A stretch of 64,000 nucleotides of DNA from Paenarthrobacter sp. JL.01a (GCF_025452095.1 NZ_CP104877.1:3162001-3226000); one strand, 5' to 3'. Positions 9,299 through 26,370 are shown, counted from the stretch's first letter. A program made the numbers and translations. Notes: generated from the sequence alone by a model not told the origin.

Positions 9299-9424
9299 CT
9301 ACTGGTTCTTGTTGGCCCGGCGGATGCGCTTGGCCCTGTCGATCTCCTGCCGGAAATTCTTGCGTCCCCACAGCACGGCACCACCAATGGCAGCTACGAC
9401 TGCCAGGAAAATCAGGAATTCCAT
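9299..9424 (-). CDS. 41-residue single-helix membrane protein
   Basis: A short frame starting ATG (9422-9424) encodes MEFLIFLAVVAAIGGAVLWG, then a basic tail (RKNFRQEIDRAKRIRRANKN) and a final Gln. It has one N-terminal transmembrane helix (residues 3-19) and a strongly basic cytoplasmic tail. A strong GGAGAGGAG ribosome-binding site lies 8 nt upstream. A -10-like TAGGCT (9450-9455) overlaps the stop codon of the upstream 1380-residue membrane protein. Function unknown; the good initiation signals argue that it is real. Confidence 0.7.
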   Translation of the reverse strand: MEFLIFLAVVAAIGGAVLWGRKNFRQEIDRAKRIRRANKNQ

Positions 9425-9449
9425 ATCGCGCTCCTCTCCTTGAACTGCA

Positions 9450-9455
9450 AGCCTA
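9450..9455 (-). promoter_or_regulatory. Candidate -10 box of the 41-residue gene
   Basis: TAGGCT on the minus strand fits TAnnnT; its first three bases are the TAG stop codon of the upstream 1380-residue gene. A start about 7 nt later would leave a leader of about 20 nt containing the GGAGAGGAG site. The -35 is poor. Confidence 0.35.
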
Positions 9456-12400
9456 GCGGATGCCGCCATAGCCTTGGGAGGAGGCTGGGTTGTCGGCGAC
9501 CCCGCTTTCGGGCTGCCCTTCGGAACCTGCGGGTGGCTTGCGGTTCAATCGCCATACAGCGAGGACGATAAGCCCCACTGCCACGAGCGCCAGCATGGCG
9601 AAGGCATACGTGCGAAGCGCCCACAGGATGCTCAGCACCACGCCAATAGCGCCCCAAACGACCGGGATTCGGTCGGCCACCACAAGTCCCGCAGCCAGCA
9701 GCACCACGTGGGCCACCAGAACGTACAGCTGCTGGGCGGGGGTGCCACCGAAGATGGTTGCCACCGACGTCAAGGACAGAATCCCTGCCCCCGCGCACAG
9801 TCGCCACAAGCCATCCCGGCGCTGGCCTTTGATATAGCGCAGGCCTGCCATAAAAGCAGCTGCTGCCACATACCACTGCACTGTCCAGAACCAGTCCGGC
9901 CTGGCCCCGTCGACAAACAGGACCGCCCGTTGCAGTGCGGCTACGGATGCCAATGCCGCCACTTCGCCGGCAAGCCATTTGCCCTGCGGGACCTCGGCCA
10001 CCACAAGCGCGCCCAGCGCGAGCACCAGCCCGAAGGCCACCAGGGACGTTTCGTCGTGCCGCATTCCCACCACGGCCGACGACGCGAGAGCCACGGCGGC
10101 CGTGGCAGCCAAGGCCCGCTGGCGCCAGAGCTCGCTTCTGATGGCCGGACCTCCCAACACCTTGACGGCGTACAGGAGCACGGCGGAACCCACGGCACCC
10201 ACCAGCCAGGCGGCAAAGTCAGTCCAGACTCCGGCCGGCAGGCCCTCCAGCAAACCCCCGACGGCGGGTACCGCACCAACCAGCACGGAAGGTGCAGCCG
10301 CTGCGTAGAGAGACGGCAGCCGTTCCAGATGCGAGGCTGCAAACAGGACAACCGCCAGCACAAGGACAGACAAACCGCTGAGTCCAGCAGAAACAGTGAG
10401 TGCCAACAATCCGCCTGTGAACACCATGGCCAGGGAGGACACCAGCCAGAACCAACGCCAGGCGGTACCAACCCCCGCAGCGCGGCCAGGTCGCCGGGCA
10501 GTCAGGGCCCGGGTAACAACGGGCACCAGTGCCAGTCCCAGCAAAACTACGGGCACCTGTGACCTGTCCAGCAGTGGTTGATAGAGCCACGTGGCATTCT
10601 GGAAGCGAAGTGCCGGACCCGCTGCGATCACTACGGCAATGACAGCGACCACGCTCAGGTATGCCGCTACAAGCCCCTGGAGGCCGGGCACTGATCGGCC
10701 TACCCGCGTACCCACCAAACGCCACGCCAAGGCAGCGGACGCCGGGACCAGCAGCAACCCGAACATGACCACCCAACGGCCACCGCCGTCGTAATCCCCG
10801 GCAGCCAAGTAGCCCAACGGAAGGAGGAGCTGGGCACCCAACGTTGCCACGACTGTGCCACCCTGGAACGCGACGTCCGCCCTGGAAGAGCGCAAGAGCA
10901 ACGTGACACCGTGCTGAACCAAAAGGACCAAAGCCAGTGCAATGGTTACGGCCACTGCAGATTCCGTGGCATCGGAAACCACGAGTGCCACGAAAGCCGT
11001 GAACAGTACGCGGGCACCGATCAGGTATCCACCACGAAGCGCCCGGTCCAGGGCGGTGCCCGCCATGAAAGTGCTGTAGGCGGCAAAGAGTCCCAACAGG
11101 ATCTCGACGTCGCGGACGTCACCGGCCCGGACGAGCAGAAGAAGCGCACACGTTGCTGGGGCGAAGAGCCACGCGCCAAGGTGGCGGCGCAGGGTCACGC
11201 CGCACAGTATGGCGGCAAGGGCAGTGGCCAACGCCGCGACACCGGGCTGCCAGCCCTCGTGCAGGAAACGGTGCACCACTCGCCCGTCCACAGTGAGGAC
11301 AATCGTGGCCACAGCCATCACTCCAAGCACCACGGCAGCGTCGATCATCGGCGCCGTCGGGGACCGGCGCCGGCTGGCTCCGCTCAAGGGAAGGGCCAGT
11401 TGCAGGGCGGCCGCAACCGCGACCACCAAAGGGACTGATGGGATCTCGCCTGCAAGAACGACATGCCAGCCGTGGTCCGTGGCATCGGCATAGGCAGATG
11501 CCGCCAGGAGCGTGCCGCCGGCCCGCACCAACCACCAATACACGTGCCGGTGGAATGGGCGGCTGATCCGCAGGGCAGTTGTGCATAAGTAGGCCACGGC
11601 AACCAGGAGAACCGCGTTTCCCACGGTCAACGAAACGGTGGCAACGGCAAGAATTCCTGTCAGCAAAGCCGTTGCCGGGGCGAGTACTTCCTCCACCGTG
11701 GGTACCCATGAAGCGGACCCGGTCCGGGCATTTCGGGAACCATGGAACAACAAGAACCCGGACACCACCCCGGCACCCAGGACCCACAGCAGCGCCACGG
11801 CGACGAAGACGCGACCTGGACTGTGGTCGAACGCCGACAGCGCCAGCAGCCCCACCATTGCAGCTGTACCGAACCCCACAATGGAAGACTGCGGTGCCAG
11901 AACTTTGGTTCCGCTGGCTGCAAGGACCCCATTCACCAACTGCTGCAACGCCGACGCGGCCACGAACGCCGCCAGCGAGAAAGTAAGTCTGTCCGGACTG
12001 CTTTCGAACACGGCGGCCACCGCGGCCGGCGCAGCGGCCGTCAGGGCAATCCGCCCCGCAAAGACGAGCTGCCGGCGGTAGTCGGTCGTTGCAATCGTCA
12101 ACAGGAACCAGAATATCGCGGCGGAGATCAGGAGAATCGTGATAGGCCAGGCACCCAGCCACGGACTGAACGCCAAGGCCGCTACAAGGACACCCGCGGG
12201 GGAAAACTCAACACCATGACGCAGCTTCCAGCCCAGACACATAGCCGTCAGCATGGTCACCGCCAACGGAACGTGGACAGGCAAATCGAAGGCGCCAAAC
12301 CCCAGCACTACCGTCAGGATGCTGGAGACAACCAACTGCAGGGCCAGGCAGGACAAAGAATCGTTCCACCAGAGACGCGGAGCAAACCTTGAACCTGCGA

Positions 12401-13595
12401 AGGCCACCCCAAGGGCTTGGACACCCAGGGAAAGGACGGCGGCAAAAAGTACCGTACTGACATCGGCCGTGAGATCCCAGACCAACCCCGCCAGCGCCAG
12501 GGTCAAGGCAAGCCGAGCAGCGTAGGCGTGCTGGATCCTGAACCGCGCCCTTGGGATGGCGCCCATCACGGCGAAGTAGAGGCCACACATCAGCATGACC
12601 AGTGCGTACTGGCCCTTGGCCAGGAGGTGCGGAGTCACCGTCACCGCCAACGCAACCAACGGCACAACGTACGGGTGGAGCGTCATCAACGGTCGAACGT
12701 ACAAAGGCGGTATCCAGCGAGGTCGCAGCAGTGCTGCCAGCGTGAGGAGTACGGCAACACCGATCATGGCCGTGAAGTACCAAACGAGTGCTCCGCCGAG
12801 AATGGAGACGCCGGACCACGCGGTCGAAACCACGAAGCTGAGCGACAAATAGGCCAAGACCTTGTTGTCCAACCTCACCGCCGTATAGGCATAGAGGGCG
12901 GTTCCCAGCAACGATGTGACCAACCACGCGCTGGGGCCACTGTGGAGCACAAAGTTGTACATGGCCAGGCCGGTGACCGGAATGAGTGCAAGTCCGGTTC
13001 CAACGAAGGCCGTAGCCGCGGGTCGCAAGCGCGGGACCTTGGCATGGATGACCAGTCCGGACACATAGAACAGCGCCGTGATGAACCAGATTCCTGCAAA
13101 GCGCAAGAACTGCGGAAGGCTGGTTCCCACGAACAGTGCACCCGCGGCAACCAACAGGAGGCTCGCGACGTACAGTGTGATGTTGATGTTCTGCTGGTCC
13201 CGCTTGGCCTTCCGCGCGGCCACCTCCGCTGGTGACTCCCGCGTGACGGGTGGACCCTGGACGGGAACACCGACTGCGGTGGGCCGAGGCGGCGCTGGCG
13301 TGAGCGGGGCTGCCGGAAGTGGGGCTGGCCAGACAGGAGCTGGCCGGACAGGCCCTGGCCGTGTCGGCTCGGGTTGAGGTGGTGCCGTCATTGGACCACT
13401 CCCCTGCCGTTTGGCCTCAGCGTCCCGCCATCCAGCGATATGCCCTGCCAGGAAACCCGCGTGGTAGGACTGAGGATCCGTGATACCGGATGGGGCGCCG
13501 GCCCGGAGCGCCGTCTTGTGCCCCTGCCTCCGGCCCACTGCGTTACTGACCACTGCAGTTATCGCAAGCAGCATCACAATCAGCAGGGCGTTCAC
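9453..13595 (-). CDS. Very large polytopic membrane protein, unknown function
   Basis: A 1380-residue integral membrane protein. Residues 1-23 form a first helix. Residues about 60-130 are a Pro/Ala-rich linker (PPQPEPTRPGPVRPAPVWPA) ending in a basic stretch. From about residue 140 to 1360 there is an almost unbroken series of hydrophobic helices, by eye more than 30. No catalytic motif, P-loop or known transporter signature was recognised. Similar giant membrane proteins occur in actinobacteria (I recall SCO7613-type proteins), but I cannot confirm membership. The start is GTG with GAGGAG upstream. It stands between tuf and the S10 operon and is downstream of the tuf terminator. Confidence 0.8.
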   Translation of the reverse strand: MNALLIVMLLAITAVVSNAVGRRQGHKTALRAGAPSGITDPQSYHAGFLAGHIAGWRDAEAKRQGSGPMTAPPQPEPTRPGPVRPAPVWPAPLPAAPLTPAPPRPTAVGVPVQGPPVTRESPAEVAARKAKRDQQNINITLYVASLLLVAAGALFVGTSLPQFLRFAGIWFITALFYVSGLVIHAKVPRLRPAATAFVGTGLALIPVTGLAMYNFVLHSGPSAWLVTSLLGTALYAYTAVRLDNKVLAYLSLSFVVSTAWSGVSILGGALVWYFTAMIGVAVLLTLAALLRPRWIPPLYVRPLMTLHPYVVPLVALAVTVTPHLLAKGQYALVMLMCGLYFAVMGAIPRARFRIQHAYAARLALTLALAGLVWDLTADVSTVLFAAVLSLGVQALGVAFAGSRFAPRLWWNDSLSCLALQLVVSSILTVVLGFGAFDLPVHVPLAVTMLTAMCLGWKLRHGVEFSPAGVLVAALAFSPWLGAWPITILLISAAIFWFLLTIATTDYRRQLVFAGRIALTAAAPAAVAAVFESSPDRLTFSLAAFVAASALQQLVNGVLAASGTKVLAPQSSIVGFGTAAMVGLLALSAFDHSPGRVFVAVALLWVLGAGVVSGFLLFHGSRNARTGSASWVPTVEEVLAPATALLTGILAVATVSLTVGNAVLLVAVAYLCTTALRISRPFHRHVYWWLVRAGGTLLAASAYADATDHGWHVVLAGEIPSVPLVVAVAAALQLALPLSGASRRRSPTAPMIDAAVVLGVMAVATIVLTVDGRVVHRFLHEGWQPGVAALATALAAILCGVTLRRHLGAWLFAPATCALLLLVRAGDVRDVEILLGLFAAYSTFMAGTALDRALRGGYLIGARVLFTAFVALVVSDATESAVAVTIALALVLLVQHGVTLLLRSSRADVAFQGGTVVATLGAQLLLPLGYLAAGDYDGGGRWVVMFGLLLVPASAALAWRLVGTRVGRSVPGLQGLVAAYLSVVAVIAVVIAAGPALRFQNATWLYQPLLDRSQVPVVLLGLALVPVVTRALTARRPGRAAGVGTAWRWFWLVSSLAMVFTGGLLALTVSAGLSGLSVLVLAVVLFAASHLERLPSLYAAAAPSVLVGAVPAVGGLLEGLPAGVWTDFAAWLVGAVGSAVLLYAVKVLGGPAIRSELWRQRALAATAAVALASSAVVGMRHDETSLVAFGLVLALGALVVAEVPQGKWLAGEVAALASVAALQRAVLFVDGARPDWFWTVQWYVAAAAFMAGLRYIKGQRRDGLWRLCAGAGILSLTSVATIFGGTPAQQLYVLVAHVVLLAAGLVVADRIPVVWGAIGVVLSILWALRTYAFAMLALVAVGLIVLAVWRLNRKPPAGSEGQPESGVADNPASSQGYGGIR

Positions 13596-13661
13596 GGCAG
13601 CTCCTCGGTGTCACTGGCTAAGAGTCAGCTTTTATCCATTCGATAGATAAATGATAGCAAA

Positions 13662-13695
13662 GAAGAACCCCACCGCAGAAGCGATGGGGTTCTTC
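13662..13695 (-). terminator. Terminator of tuf
   Basis: A 15-bp stem with one mismatch (GAAGAACCCC... pairing with ...GGGGTTCTTC), loop AGAA at 13677-13680, 50 bp beyond the tuf stop. On the minus strand it is followed by TTTGCTATCATTT, a modest T-rich stretch. Confidence 0.75.
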
Positions 13696-13744
13696 CGAGC
13701 AATCTACCGGCTATGCCGGGAAATCACCGATCTACAAGCAATGA

Positions 13745-14935
13745 CTACTTGATGATCTTGGTGACACGTCCCGAACCAACGGTGCGGCCGCCTTCGCGGA
13801 TAGCGAAGCCGAGGCCCTCTTCCATAGCGATCGGCTGGATGAGCGCAACGGTCATCTCAGTGTTGTCGCCAGGCATAACCATTTCCGTGCCTTCCGGCAG
13901 GGTGATAACGCCGGTTACGTCCGTGGTACGGAAGTAGAACTGCGGGCGGTAGTTGGAGTAGAACGGGTTGTGACGTCCGCCTTCGTCCTTGGACAGGATG
14001 TAGACGTTGGCCTCGAAGTCGGTGTGCGGGGTGATGGAACCCGGCTTGACGACAACCTGGCCACGCTCGACATCGTCGCGCTTCAGACCACGGAGCAGGA
14101 GGCCACAGTTCTCGCCGGCCCATGCTTCGTCGAGCTGCTTGTGGAACATCTCGATACCGGTAACCGTGGTCTTCTGGACCGGGCGGATGCCGACGATCTC
14201 GACCTCGGAGTTGATGGCGAGGGTTCCACGCTCGGCGCGGCCCGTAACAACGGTGCCACGACCGGTGATCGTGAAGACGTCTTCGATCGGCATCAGGAAC
14301 GGCTTGTCGCGGTCACGTACGGGGTCCGGAACGGACTCGTCGACAGCTGCCATCAGGTCCTGGACGGACTTGACCCAAACCGGGTCGCCTTCCAGAGCCT
14401 TGAGGCCGGAAACGCGAACAACCGGAGCCTCATCGCCATCGAAGCCCTGCGAGCTCAGGAGCTCACGAACTTCCATTTCGACGAGGTCGAGGAGTTCTTC
14501 GTCATCAACCATGTCGGACTTGTTCAGTGCGACCAGCAGGTAGGGAACACCAACCTGGCGGGCGAGCAGAACGTGCTCACGGGTCTGAGCCATCGGACCA
14601 TCGGTTGCGGCAACCACGAGGATTGCGCCGTCCATCTGGGCAGCACCGGTGATCATGTTCTTGATGTAGTCAGCGTGACCCGGGGCGTCTACGTGTGCGT
14701 AGTGGCGCTTTTCGGTCTGGTACTCCACGTGGGAGATGTTGATGGTAATACCACGCTGGCGCTCTTCCGGAGCGGAGTCGATCGACGCGAAGTCGCGCTG
14801 CTCGTTGAGATCCGGGTACTGGTCGTACAGCACCTTGGAAATGGCGGCAGTCAGCGTCGTCTTACCGTGGTCAACGTGACCAATGGTGCCGATGTTGACG
14901 TGCGGCTTAGTCCGCTCGAACTTTGCCTTTGCCAC
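13745..14935 (-). CDS. tuf: Elongation factor Tu
   Basis: EF-Tu delivers aminoacyl-tRNA to the ribosome as a GTP complex. The 396-residue product is full length with G1 [10 protein letters not shown] (residues 19-28), G3 DAPGHADY (from about residue 81) and G4 NKSD, followed by the two beta-barrel domains. The start is GTG (14933-14935) with AGGAGG upstream. It is the last gene of the str operon but is separated from fusA by 231 bp that contain its own promoter candidate and a hairpin. Confidence 0.99.
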   Translation of the reverse strand: MAKAKFERTKPHVNIGTIGHVDHGKTTLTAAISKVLYDQYPDLNEQRDFASIDSAPEERQRGITINISHVEYQTEKRHYAHVDAPGHADYIKNMITGAAQMDGAILVVAATDGPMAQTREHVLLARQVGVPYLLVALNKSDMVDDEELLDLVEMEVRELLSSQGFDGDEAPVVRVSGLKALEGDPVWVKSVQDLMAAVDESVPDPVRDRDKPFLMPIEDVFTITGRGTVVTGRAERGTLAINSEVEIVGIRPVQKTTVTGIEMFHKQLDEAWAGENCGLLLRGLKRDDVERGQVVVKPGSITPHTDFEANVYILSKDEGGRHNPFYSNYRPQFYFRTTDVTGVITLPEGTEMVMPGDNTEMTVALIQPIAMEEGLGFAIREGGRTVGSGRVTKIIK

Positions 14936-14974
14936 AGGTTCCTCCTAGAACGATTTCAAGTGAAGTGCTCCTCG

Positions 14975-14991
14975 GCCGCGCTTTTCGCGGC
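14975..14991 (-). promoter_or_regulatory. Small hairpin in the tuf leader
   Basis: GCCGCG and CGCGGC arms flank a 5-nt loop, between the tuf promoter candidate and the ribosome-binding site. Its role is unknown; it may be a leader stability element. Confidence 0.3.
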
Positions 14992-15004
14992 AGAAACTTT
15001 AGCA

Positions 15005-15033
15005 AGTCTACTTGGGGGCTTGGTTTTGATGAA
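15005..15033 (-). promoter_or_regulatory. Candidate tuf promoter
   Basis: TAGACT (15005-15010) on the minus strand is preceded at 17-18 bp by TTCATC/TTTCAT. The identical -10 occurs at the rpsL, tRNA-Trp and asd promoters in this window. The predicted start near 14998 gives a leader of about 63 nt. Confidence 0.5.
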
Positions 15034-15086
15034 ATTGCAGATTCAGGAACCAATAATAGTTCCTCGAGTCTGTTTGCGCAGGGGCC

Positions 15087-15110
15087 GGGCTGCGGCTCTC
15101 GCCACAGCCC
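15087..15110 (-). terminator. Hairpin between fusA and tuf
   Basis: A 10-bp stem with one G-U pair (GGGCTGTGGC and GCCGCAGCCC) and a GAGA tetraloop, 57 bp beyond the fusA stop. No T-tract follows, so it could be a weak terminator, an attenuator or a processing and stability site. Confidence 0.45.
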
Positions 15111-15166
15111 CGCCTCATGCGCTTAGATGCCTTCCCGATACCGGAATTGCATCCGTTACCGGGAGA

Positions 15167-17281
15167 TTACTCGCCGCGGGTTTTCTGGATGATCTCGTCG
15201 GCTACTGCCTTCGGGACCTCCGCGTAGCTGTTGAACGTCATGGAGTACACAGCGCGACCCTGGGTCTTGGACCGAAGGTCACCGATGTAACCGAACATGC
15301 CGGACAGCGGAACGTGTGCACGGATAACCTTCACACCTGCTGCGTCTTCCATGGACTGCATCTGGCCACGGCGGGCGTTCAGGTCACCAATAACATCACC
15401 CATGTATTCCTCAGGTGTGCGGACCTCAACATCCATCAGCGGTTCAAGCAGAACAGGGTTCGCCTTGCGTGCAGCTTCCTTGAAAGCCATACGTCCGGCG
15501 ATCTTGAACGCCATTTCCGAGGAGTCAACATCGTGGGACGCGCCGTCGATCAGCGTGGCCTTGATGCCGACAACCGGGTAACCGGCCAGGACGCCGTCGT
15601 TCAGTGCATCCTGGATACCGGCGTCCACAGACGGGATGTATTCGCGCGGAACGCGGCCACCAGTGACCTTGTTCTCGAACTCGTACAGTTCGCCCGAAGC
15701 GGTGTCCATCGGTTCGATCGCAATCTGGATCTTTGCGAACTGACCAGAACCACCGGTCTGCTTCTTGTGCGTGTAGTCATGACGCTCGACTGCGCGCTTG
15801 ATGGTTTCGCGGTAAGCAACCTGCGGCTTGCCGACGTTTGCCTCGACCTTGAATTCGCGGCGCATGCGGTCCACCAGGATGTCCAGGTGGAGCTCGCCCA
15901 TGCCGGCGATGATGGTCTGGCCCGTGTCTTCGTTGAGGGAGACCTGGAAGGTCGGGTCCTCAGCGGAGAGCTTCTGGATGGCCGTGGAGAGCTTCTCCTG
16001 GTCACCCTTGGTGTTGGGCTCGATGGCAACCGAGATCACGGGCTCCGGGAAGCTCATGGACTCCAGGACGATCTGGTTGTTGGCATCGCACAGGGTGTCA
16101 CCCGTGGTGGTGTCCTTCAGACCGATGGCTGCGTAGATGTGGCCGGCGGTAGCGCCCTCAACAGGCATTTCCTTGTTGGCGTGCATCTGGAACAGCTTGC
16201 CGATACGTTCCTTCTTGCCCTTGGTGGAGTTGACCACCTGGGCGCCGGCCTCAACGTGACCGGAGTACACGCGGACGAAGGTCAGCTGACCGAAGAACGG
16301 GTGCGCAGCAATCTTGAAGGCGAGGGCCGAGAACGGCTCGTCGGCAGAAGGCTTACGGGTGAGTTCCTTTTCTTCGTCGCGGGGATCGTGACCGATCATG
16401 GGCGGGACGTCGAGCGGGTTCGGCAGGAAGTCGACAACAGCGTCAAGCATCGGCTGGACACCGCGGTTCTTGAAGGCAGAGCCACAGAACACGGGGTACA
16501 GCTCGGAGTTGATGGTCATCTTGCGGATGCCGGCCTTGAGTTCCTCAAGGGTGAGTTCTTCACCTTCGAGGTACTTCTCCATGAGTTCTTCGGAAGCCTC
16601 GGCCACAGTCTCAACGAGCTGTGCACGGTACTCCTCGGCCTTGGCCTGGAGGTCCGCCGGGATTTCCTGCACTTCGTAGGAAGCGCCCATGGTGACGTCG
16701 CCCTTTGCGTCGCCAGGCCAAACCAGCGCGCGCATTTCGAGGAGGTCAACCACACCGATGAAGTCGTTCTCGGCACCGATCGGCAGCTGCATGACCAGCG
16801 GCTTGGCACCGAGGCGGGAAATGATGGTGTCTACGGTGAAGTAGAAGTCGGCACCCAGCTTGTCCATCTTGTTGACGAAGCAGATACGCGGAACGTTGTA
16901 CTTGTCAGCCTGGCGCCAAACAGTCTCGGACTGCGGCTCCACGCCTTCCTTGCCGTCGAACACTGCGACTGCGCCGTCGAGGACGCGCAGGGAGCGCTCA
17001 ACCTCGACCGTGAAGTCCACGTGGCCCGGGGTGTCGATGATGTTGATCTGGTTCTGGTTCCAGAAGCAAGTCACGGCGGCAGACGTGATGGTGATGCCGC
17101 GTTCCTTTTCCTGTTCCATCCAGTCAGTCGTCGAGGCGCCGTCGTGCGTCTCGCCGATCTTGTGGTTCACACCCGTGTAGAACAGGATGCGCTCGGTAGT
17201 GGTGGTCTTGCCGGCATCGATGTGGGCCATGATGCCGATATTGCGGACCTTGTTAAGGTCGGTAAGCACGTCCTGTGCCAC
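15167..17281 (-). CDS. fusA: Elongation factor G
   Basis: EF-G catalyses GTP-dependent translocation and, with RRF, ribosome recycling. The 704-residue product is full length, with G1 AHIDAGKT (residues 19-26), G3 DTPGHVDF, G4 NKMD and domains II-V ([20 protein letters not shown] in domain IV). The start is GTG (17279-17281). It follows rpsG after 69 bp containing a perfect GC hairpin. Confidence 0.99.
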   Translation of the reverse strand: MAQDVLTDLNKVRNIGIMAHIDAGKTTTTERILFYTGVNHKIGETHDGASTTDWMEQEKERGITITSAAVTCFWNQNQINIIDTPGHVDFTVEVERSLRVLDGAVAVFDGKEGVEPQSETVWRQADKYNVPRICFVNKMDKLGADFYFTVDTIISRLGAKPLVMQLPIGAENDFIGVVDLLEMRALVWPGDAKGDVTMGASYEVQEIPADLQAKAEEYRAQLVETVAEASEELMEKYLEGEELTLEELKAGIRKMTINSELYPVFCGSAFKNRGVQPMLDAVVDFLPNPLDVPPMIGHDPRDEEKELTRKPSADEPFSALAFKIAAHPFFGQLTFVRVYSGHVEAGAQVVNSTKGKKERIGKLFQMHANKEMPVEGATAGHIYAAIGLKDTTTGDTLCDANNQIVLESMSFPEPVISVAIEPNTKGDQEKLSTAIQKLSAEDPTFQVSLNEDTGQTIIAGMGELHLDILVDRMRREFKVEANVGKPQVAYRETIKRAVERHDYTHKKQTGGSGQFAKIQIAIEPMDTASGELYEFENKVTGGRVPREYIPSVDAGIQDALNDGVLAGYPVVGIKATLIDGASHDVDSSEMAFKIAGRMAFKEAARKANPVLLEPLMDVEVRTPEEYMGDVIGDLNARRGQMQSMEDAAGVKVIRAHVPLSGMFGYIGDLRSKTQGRAVYSMTFNSYAEVPKAVADEIIQKTRGE

Positions 17282-17311
17282 GGGGTCTCCCTTTCGGATG
17301 GACTACACGTC

Positions 17312-17339
17312 CGCCGCCGGCTCGGTGGAGCCGGCGGCG
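17312..17339 (-). promoter_or_regulatory. Perfect GC hairpin between rpsG and fusA
   Basis: A 12-bp perfect stem (CGCCGCCGGCTC and its complement) with a 4-nt loop sits midway in the 69-bp rpsG-fusA gap. Without a T-tract it is more likely an mRNA processing, stability or attenuation element than a full terminator. Confidence 0.45.
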
Positions 17340-17350
17340 TTCGGGAAGTT

Positions 17351-17821
17351 TTACCAGCGGTAGTGTGCGAAGGCCTTGTTCGACTCGGCCATCTTGTGGG
17401 TGTCTTCGCGACGCTTGACAGCGGCACCGAGACCGTTCGAGGCATCCAGGATTTCGTTCTGGAGGCGCTCGGTCATGGTCTTCTCCCGGCGGGCCTTGGA
17501 GTAGCCCACGAGCCAACGCAGAGCGAGGGCGGTGGAGCGGCCCGGCTTGACCTCAACCGGAACCTGGTAGGTGGCGCCACCAACGCGGCGTGAACGCACC
17601 TCGAGGGAAGGCTTGACGTTGTCCATGGCCTTCTTGAGAGCGGCAACGGGGTCGCCGCCGGACTTGGCACGTGCACCTTCGAGGGCACCGTAAACGATGC
17701 GCTCTGCGGTGGACTTCTTGCCGTCAACCAGAACCTTGTTGATCAGCTGCGTGACCAACGGGGAGCCGTAAACGGGATCGGAAACTAGCGGCCGCTTCGG
17801 GGCCGGACCCTTGCGAGGCAT
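17351..17821 (-). CDS. rpsG: 30S ribosomal protein S7
   Basis: S7 nucleates assembly of the small-subunit head. The 156-residue product starts [20 protein letters not shown] and ends [13 protein letters not shown]; both length and core are typical. The start is the ATG at 17819-17821; the open frame continues upstream into rpsL without support. It follows rpsL by one base in the str operon order rpsL-rpsG-fusA-tuf. Confidence 0.98.
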   Translation of the reverse strand: MPRKGPAPKRPLVSDPVYGSPLVTQLINKVLVDGKKSTAERIVYGALEGARAKSGGDPVAALKKAMDNVKPSLEVRSRRVGGATYQVPVEVKPGRSTALALRWLVGYSKARREKTMTERLQNEILDASNGLGAAVKRREDTHKMAESNKAFAHYRW

Positions 17822-17822
17822 A

Positions 17823-18197
17823 TTACTTCTTCTCCATCTTTGCGCCGTAACGGCTGCGGGCCTGCTTGCGGTTCTTGACACCCTGGGTGTCGAGTGCGCC
17901 ACGGACAATCTTGTAGCGGACACCCGGGAGGTCCTTCACACGACCACCACGAACGAGCACGATGGAGTGCTCCTGGAGGTTGTGGCCAACACCGGGGATG
18001 TAAGCGGTAACTTCCACGCCACCGTTGAGGCGCACACGTGCCACCTTACGAAGAGCCGAGTTCGGCTTCTTGGGGGTGGTGGTGTAAACGCGGGTGCAAA
18101 CACCGCGACGCATCGGGCTGCCCTTCAGCGCGGGAGCCTTGGTCTTGGAGACCTTCGGCGTGCGGCCCTTGCGGACCAGCTGGTTAATCGTAGGCAC
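17823..18197 (-). CDS. rpsL: 30S ribosomal protein S12
   Basis: S12 shapes the decoding centre. The 124-residue product starts at a GTG (18195-18197), preceded by GGAG, with [18 protein letters not shown]; this start is fixed by the family N-terminus. Lys43 ([10 protein letters not shown]) and Lys88 ([12 protein letters not shown]) are the streptomycin-sensitive residues. It is the first gene of the str operon, behind a leader of about 230 nt. Confidence 0.98.
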   Translation of the reverse strand: MPTINQLVRKGRTPKVSKTKAPALKGSPMRRGVCTRVYTTTPKKPNSALRKVARVRLNGGVEVTAYIPGVGHNLQEHSIVLVRGGRVKDLPGVRYKIVRGALDTQGVKNRKQARSRYGAKMEKK

Positions 18198-18436
18198 TTT
18201 CGTGTTCTCCGTTGTTTGATCTCTGCCCCCACACACGGGCGCCAGCCTGTGTGAACGTGGGAACTTTGGCGTTGTTCGTGCAGCCGGCCGAAAACTCCGG
18301 TAGGCGTGCAAAAGTGCGGCATTCGTTGCGCATGTTGCCCGCAACCCGGAAACAGGCTCCACCCAGCACCATGAGAACAAAACCAAAATGATGCTGCGGC
18401 GGCCTTCATCCACTGCCACACAGAACAATTACCAAA

Positions 18437-18466
18437 AGTCTAGCACGGCTTGATCTGGAGCCTTAA
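18437..18466 (-). promoter_or_regulatory. Candidate promoter of the str operon
   Basis: On the minus strand TTAAGG (18461-18466) is followed after 18 bp by TAGACT (18437-18442), giving a predicted start near 18430 and a leader of about 233 nt before rpsL. The same -10 hexamer is found at tuf, tRNA-Trp and asd. Confidence 0.5.
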
Positions 18467-18476
18467 TCGGGTGTAT

Positions 18477-18516
18477 GGAGGACGACGGCGGAACGCAGCT
18501 GCCGCCGTCGTCCTCC
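18477..18516 (-). terminator. Second hairpin between rpoC and rpsL
   Basis: A perfect 15-bp stem (GGAGGACGACGGCGG and its complement) with a 10-nt loop (18492-18501) lies just upstream of the rpsL promoter. There is no T-tract. It could back up the rpoC terminator. Confidence 0.55.
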
Positions 18517-18554
18517 TCTCCCCCGGTCAGCCAGGCGCCATATTGCCGTAAACG

Positions 18555-18590
18555 GGACAGACCCCGCACTCGAAAGTGCGGGGCCTGTCC
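18555..18590 (-). terminator. Terminator of rpoC
   Basis: A 16-bp stem with one mismatch (GGACAGACCCCGCACT against its near complement) and a 4-nt loop (18571-18574), 23 bp beyond the rpoC stop. The T-tract is poor. Confidence 0.75.
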
Positions 18591-18612
18591 TTTACAGCAT
18601 CAAAGCAACGGA

Positions 18613-22512
<3,900 letters not shown>

Positions 22513-22616
22513 ATGGTCCCTGTTCTCTCTTGTTCTCTAAATTCTGAAGTCTTGGTTACGGGAAGAGGGAGCTGATCCGGCGGACAGTGGTTGAACACCG
22601 CCCGCCGGAACCGCTG

Positions 22617-26123
<3,507 letters not shown>

Positions 26124-26341
26124 GAGGGATCCTTCCACAGACCTTCAGGCGTTTTCAGATCTCCCCCGTTTGCATTCCGCAGAGTGCTCTGCAGGATACT
26201 TAATCCGGTTCCGCTATATGACCCGGACCCAGTCTGCCCATGGCTGTGCACGTTGTGGAACGGCACGTCAATGACGCAGCTGAGAGGTAAAGCCCACCGC
26301 TATATGAAGGCTGAAGGTTAACAGGGAAGACGCAAATATCT

Positions 26342-26370
26342 ACAATACGGCAAAGCAGCCTTCCTGTCTA
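26342..26370 (-). promoter_or_regulatory. Candidate promoter of rpoB-rpoC
   Basis: On the minus strand TAGACA (26365-26370, five of six matches to TTGACA) and TATTGT (26342-26347) are separated by exactly 17 bp. The predicted start near 26335 leaves a leader of about 212 nt. It is the best -35/-10 pair found in the window. Confidence 0.6.

Larger units (their letters stand above)
18198..18612. other. Intergenic region between rpoC and rpsL
   Basis: A 415-bp gap. From the rpoC side it holds a 16-bp terminator hairpin (18555-18590), a second perfect 15-bp hairpin (18477-18516), a promoter-like pair of boxes for rpsL (18437-18466), and then a leader of about 233 nt up to rpsL. No coding sequence was recognised. 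Confidence 0.7.

Noticed and set aside
9474..10562. Plus-strand frame rich in Gln, His and Gly opposite the giant membrane protein
   Set aside because: Complement of hydrophobic codons; low-complexity translation typical of antisense of membrane genes.
13970..17593. A plus-strand frame of more than 1200 codons opposite tuf and fusA
   Set aside because: It is the reverse-strand image of highly expressed GC-biased genes; the translation lacks any family resemblance and has no promoter or ribosome-binding site.
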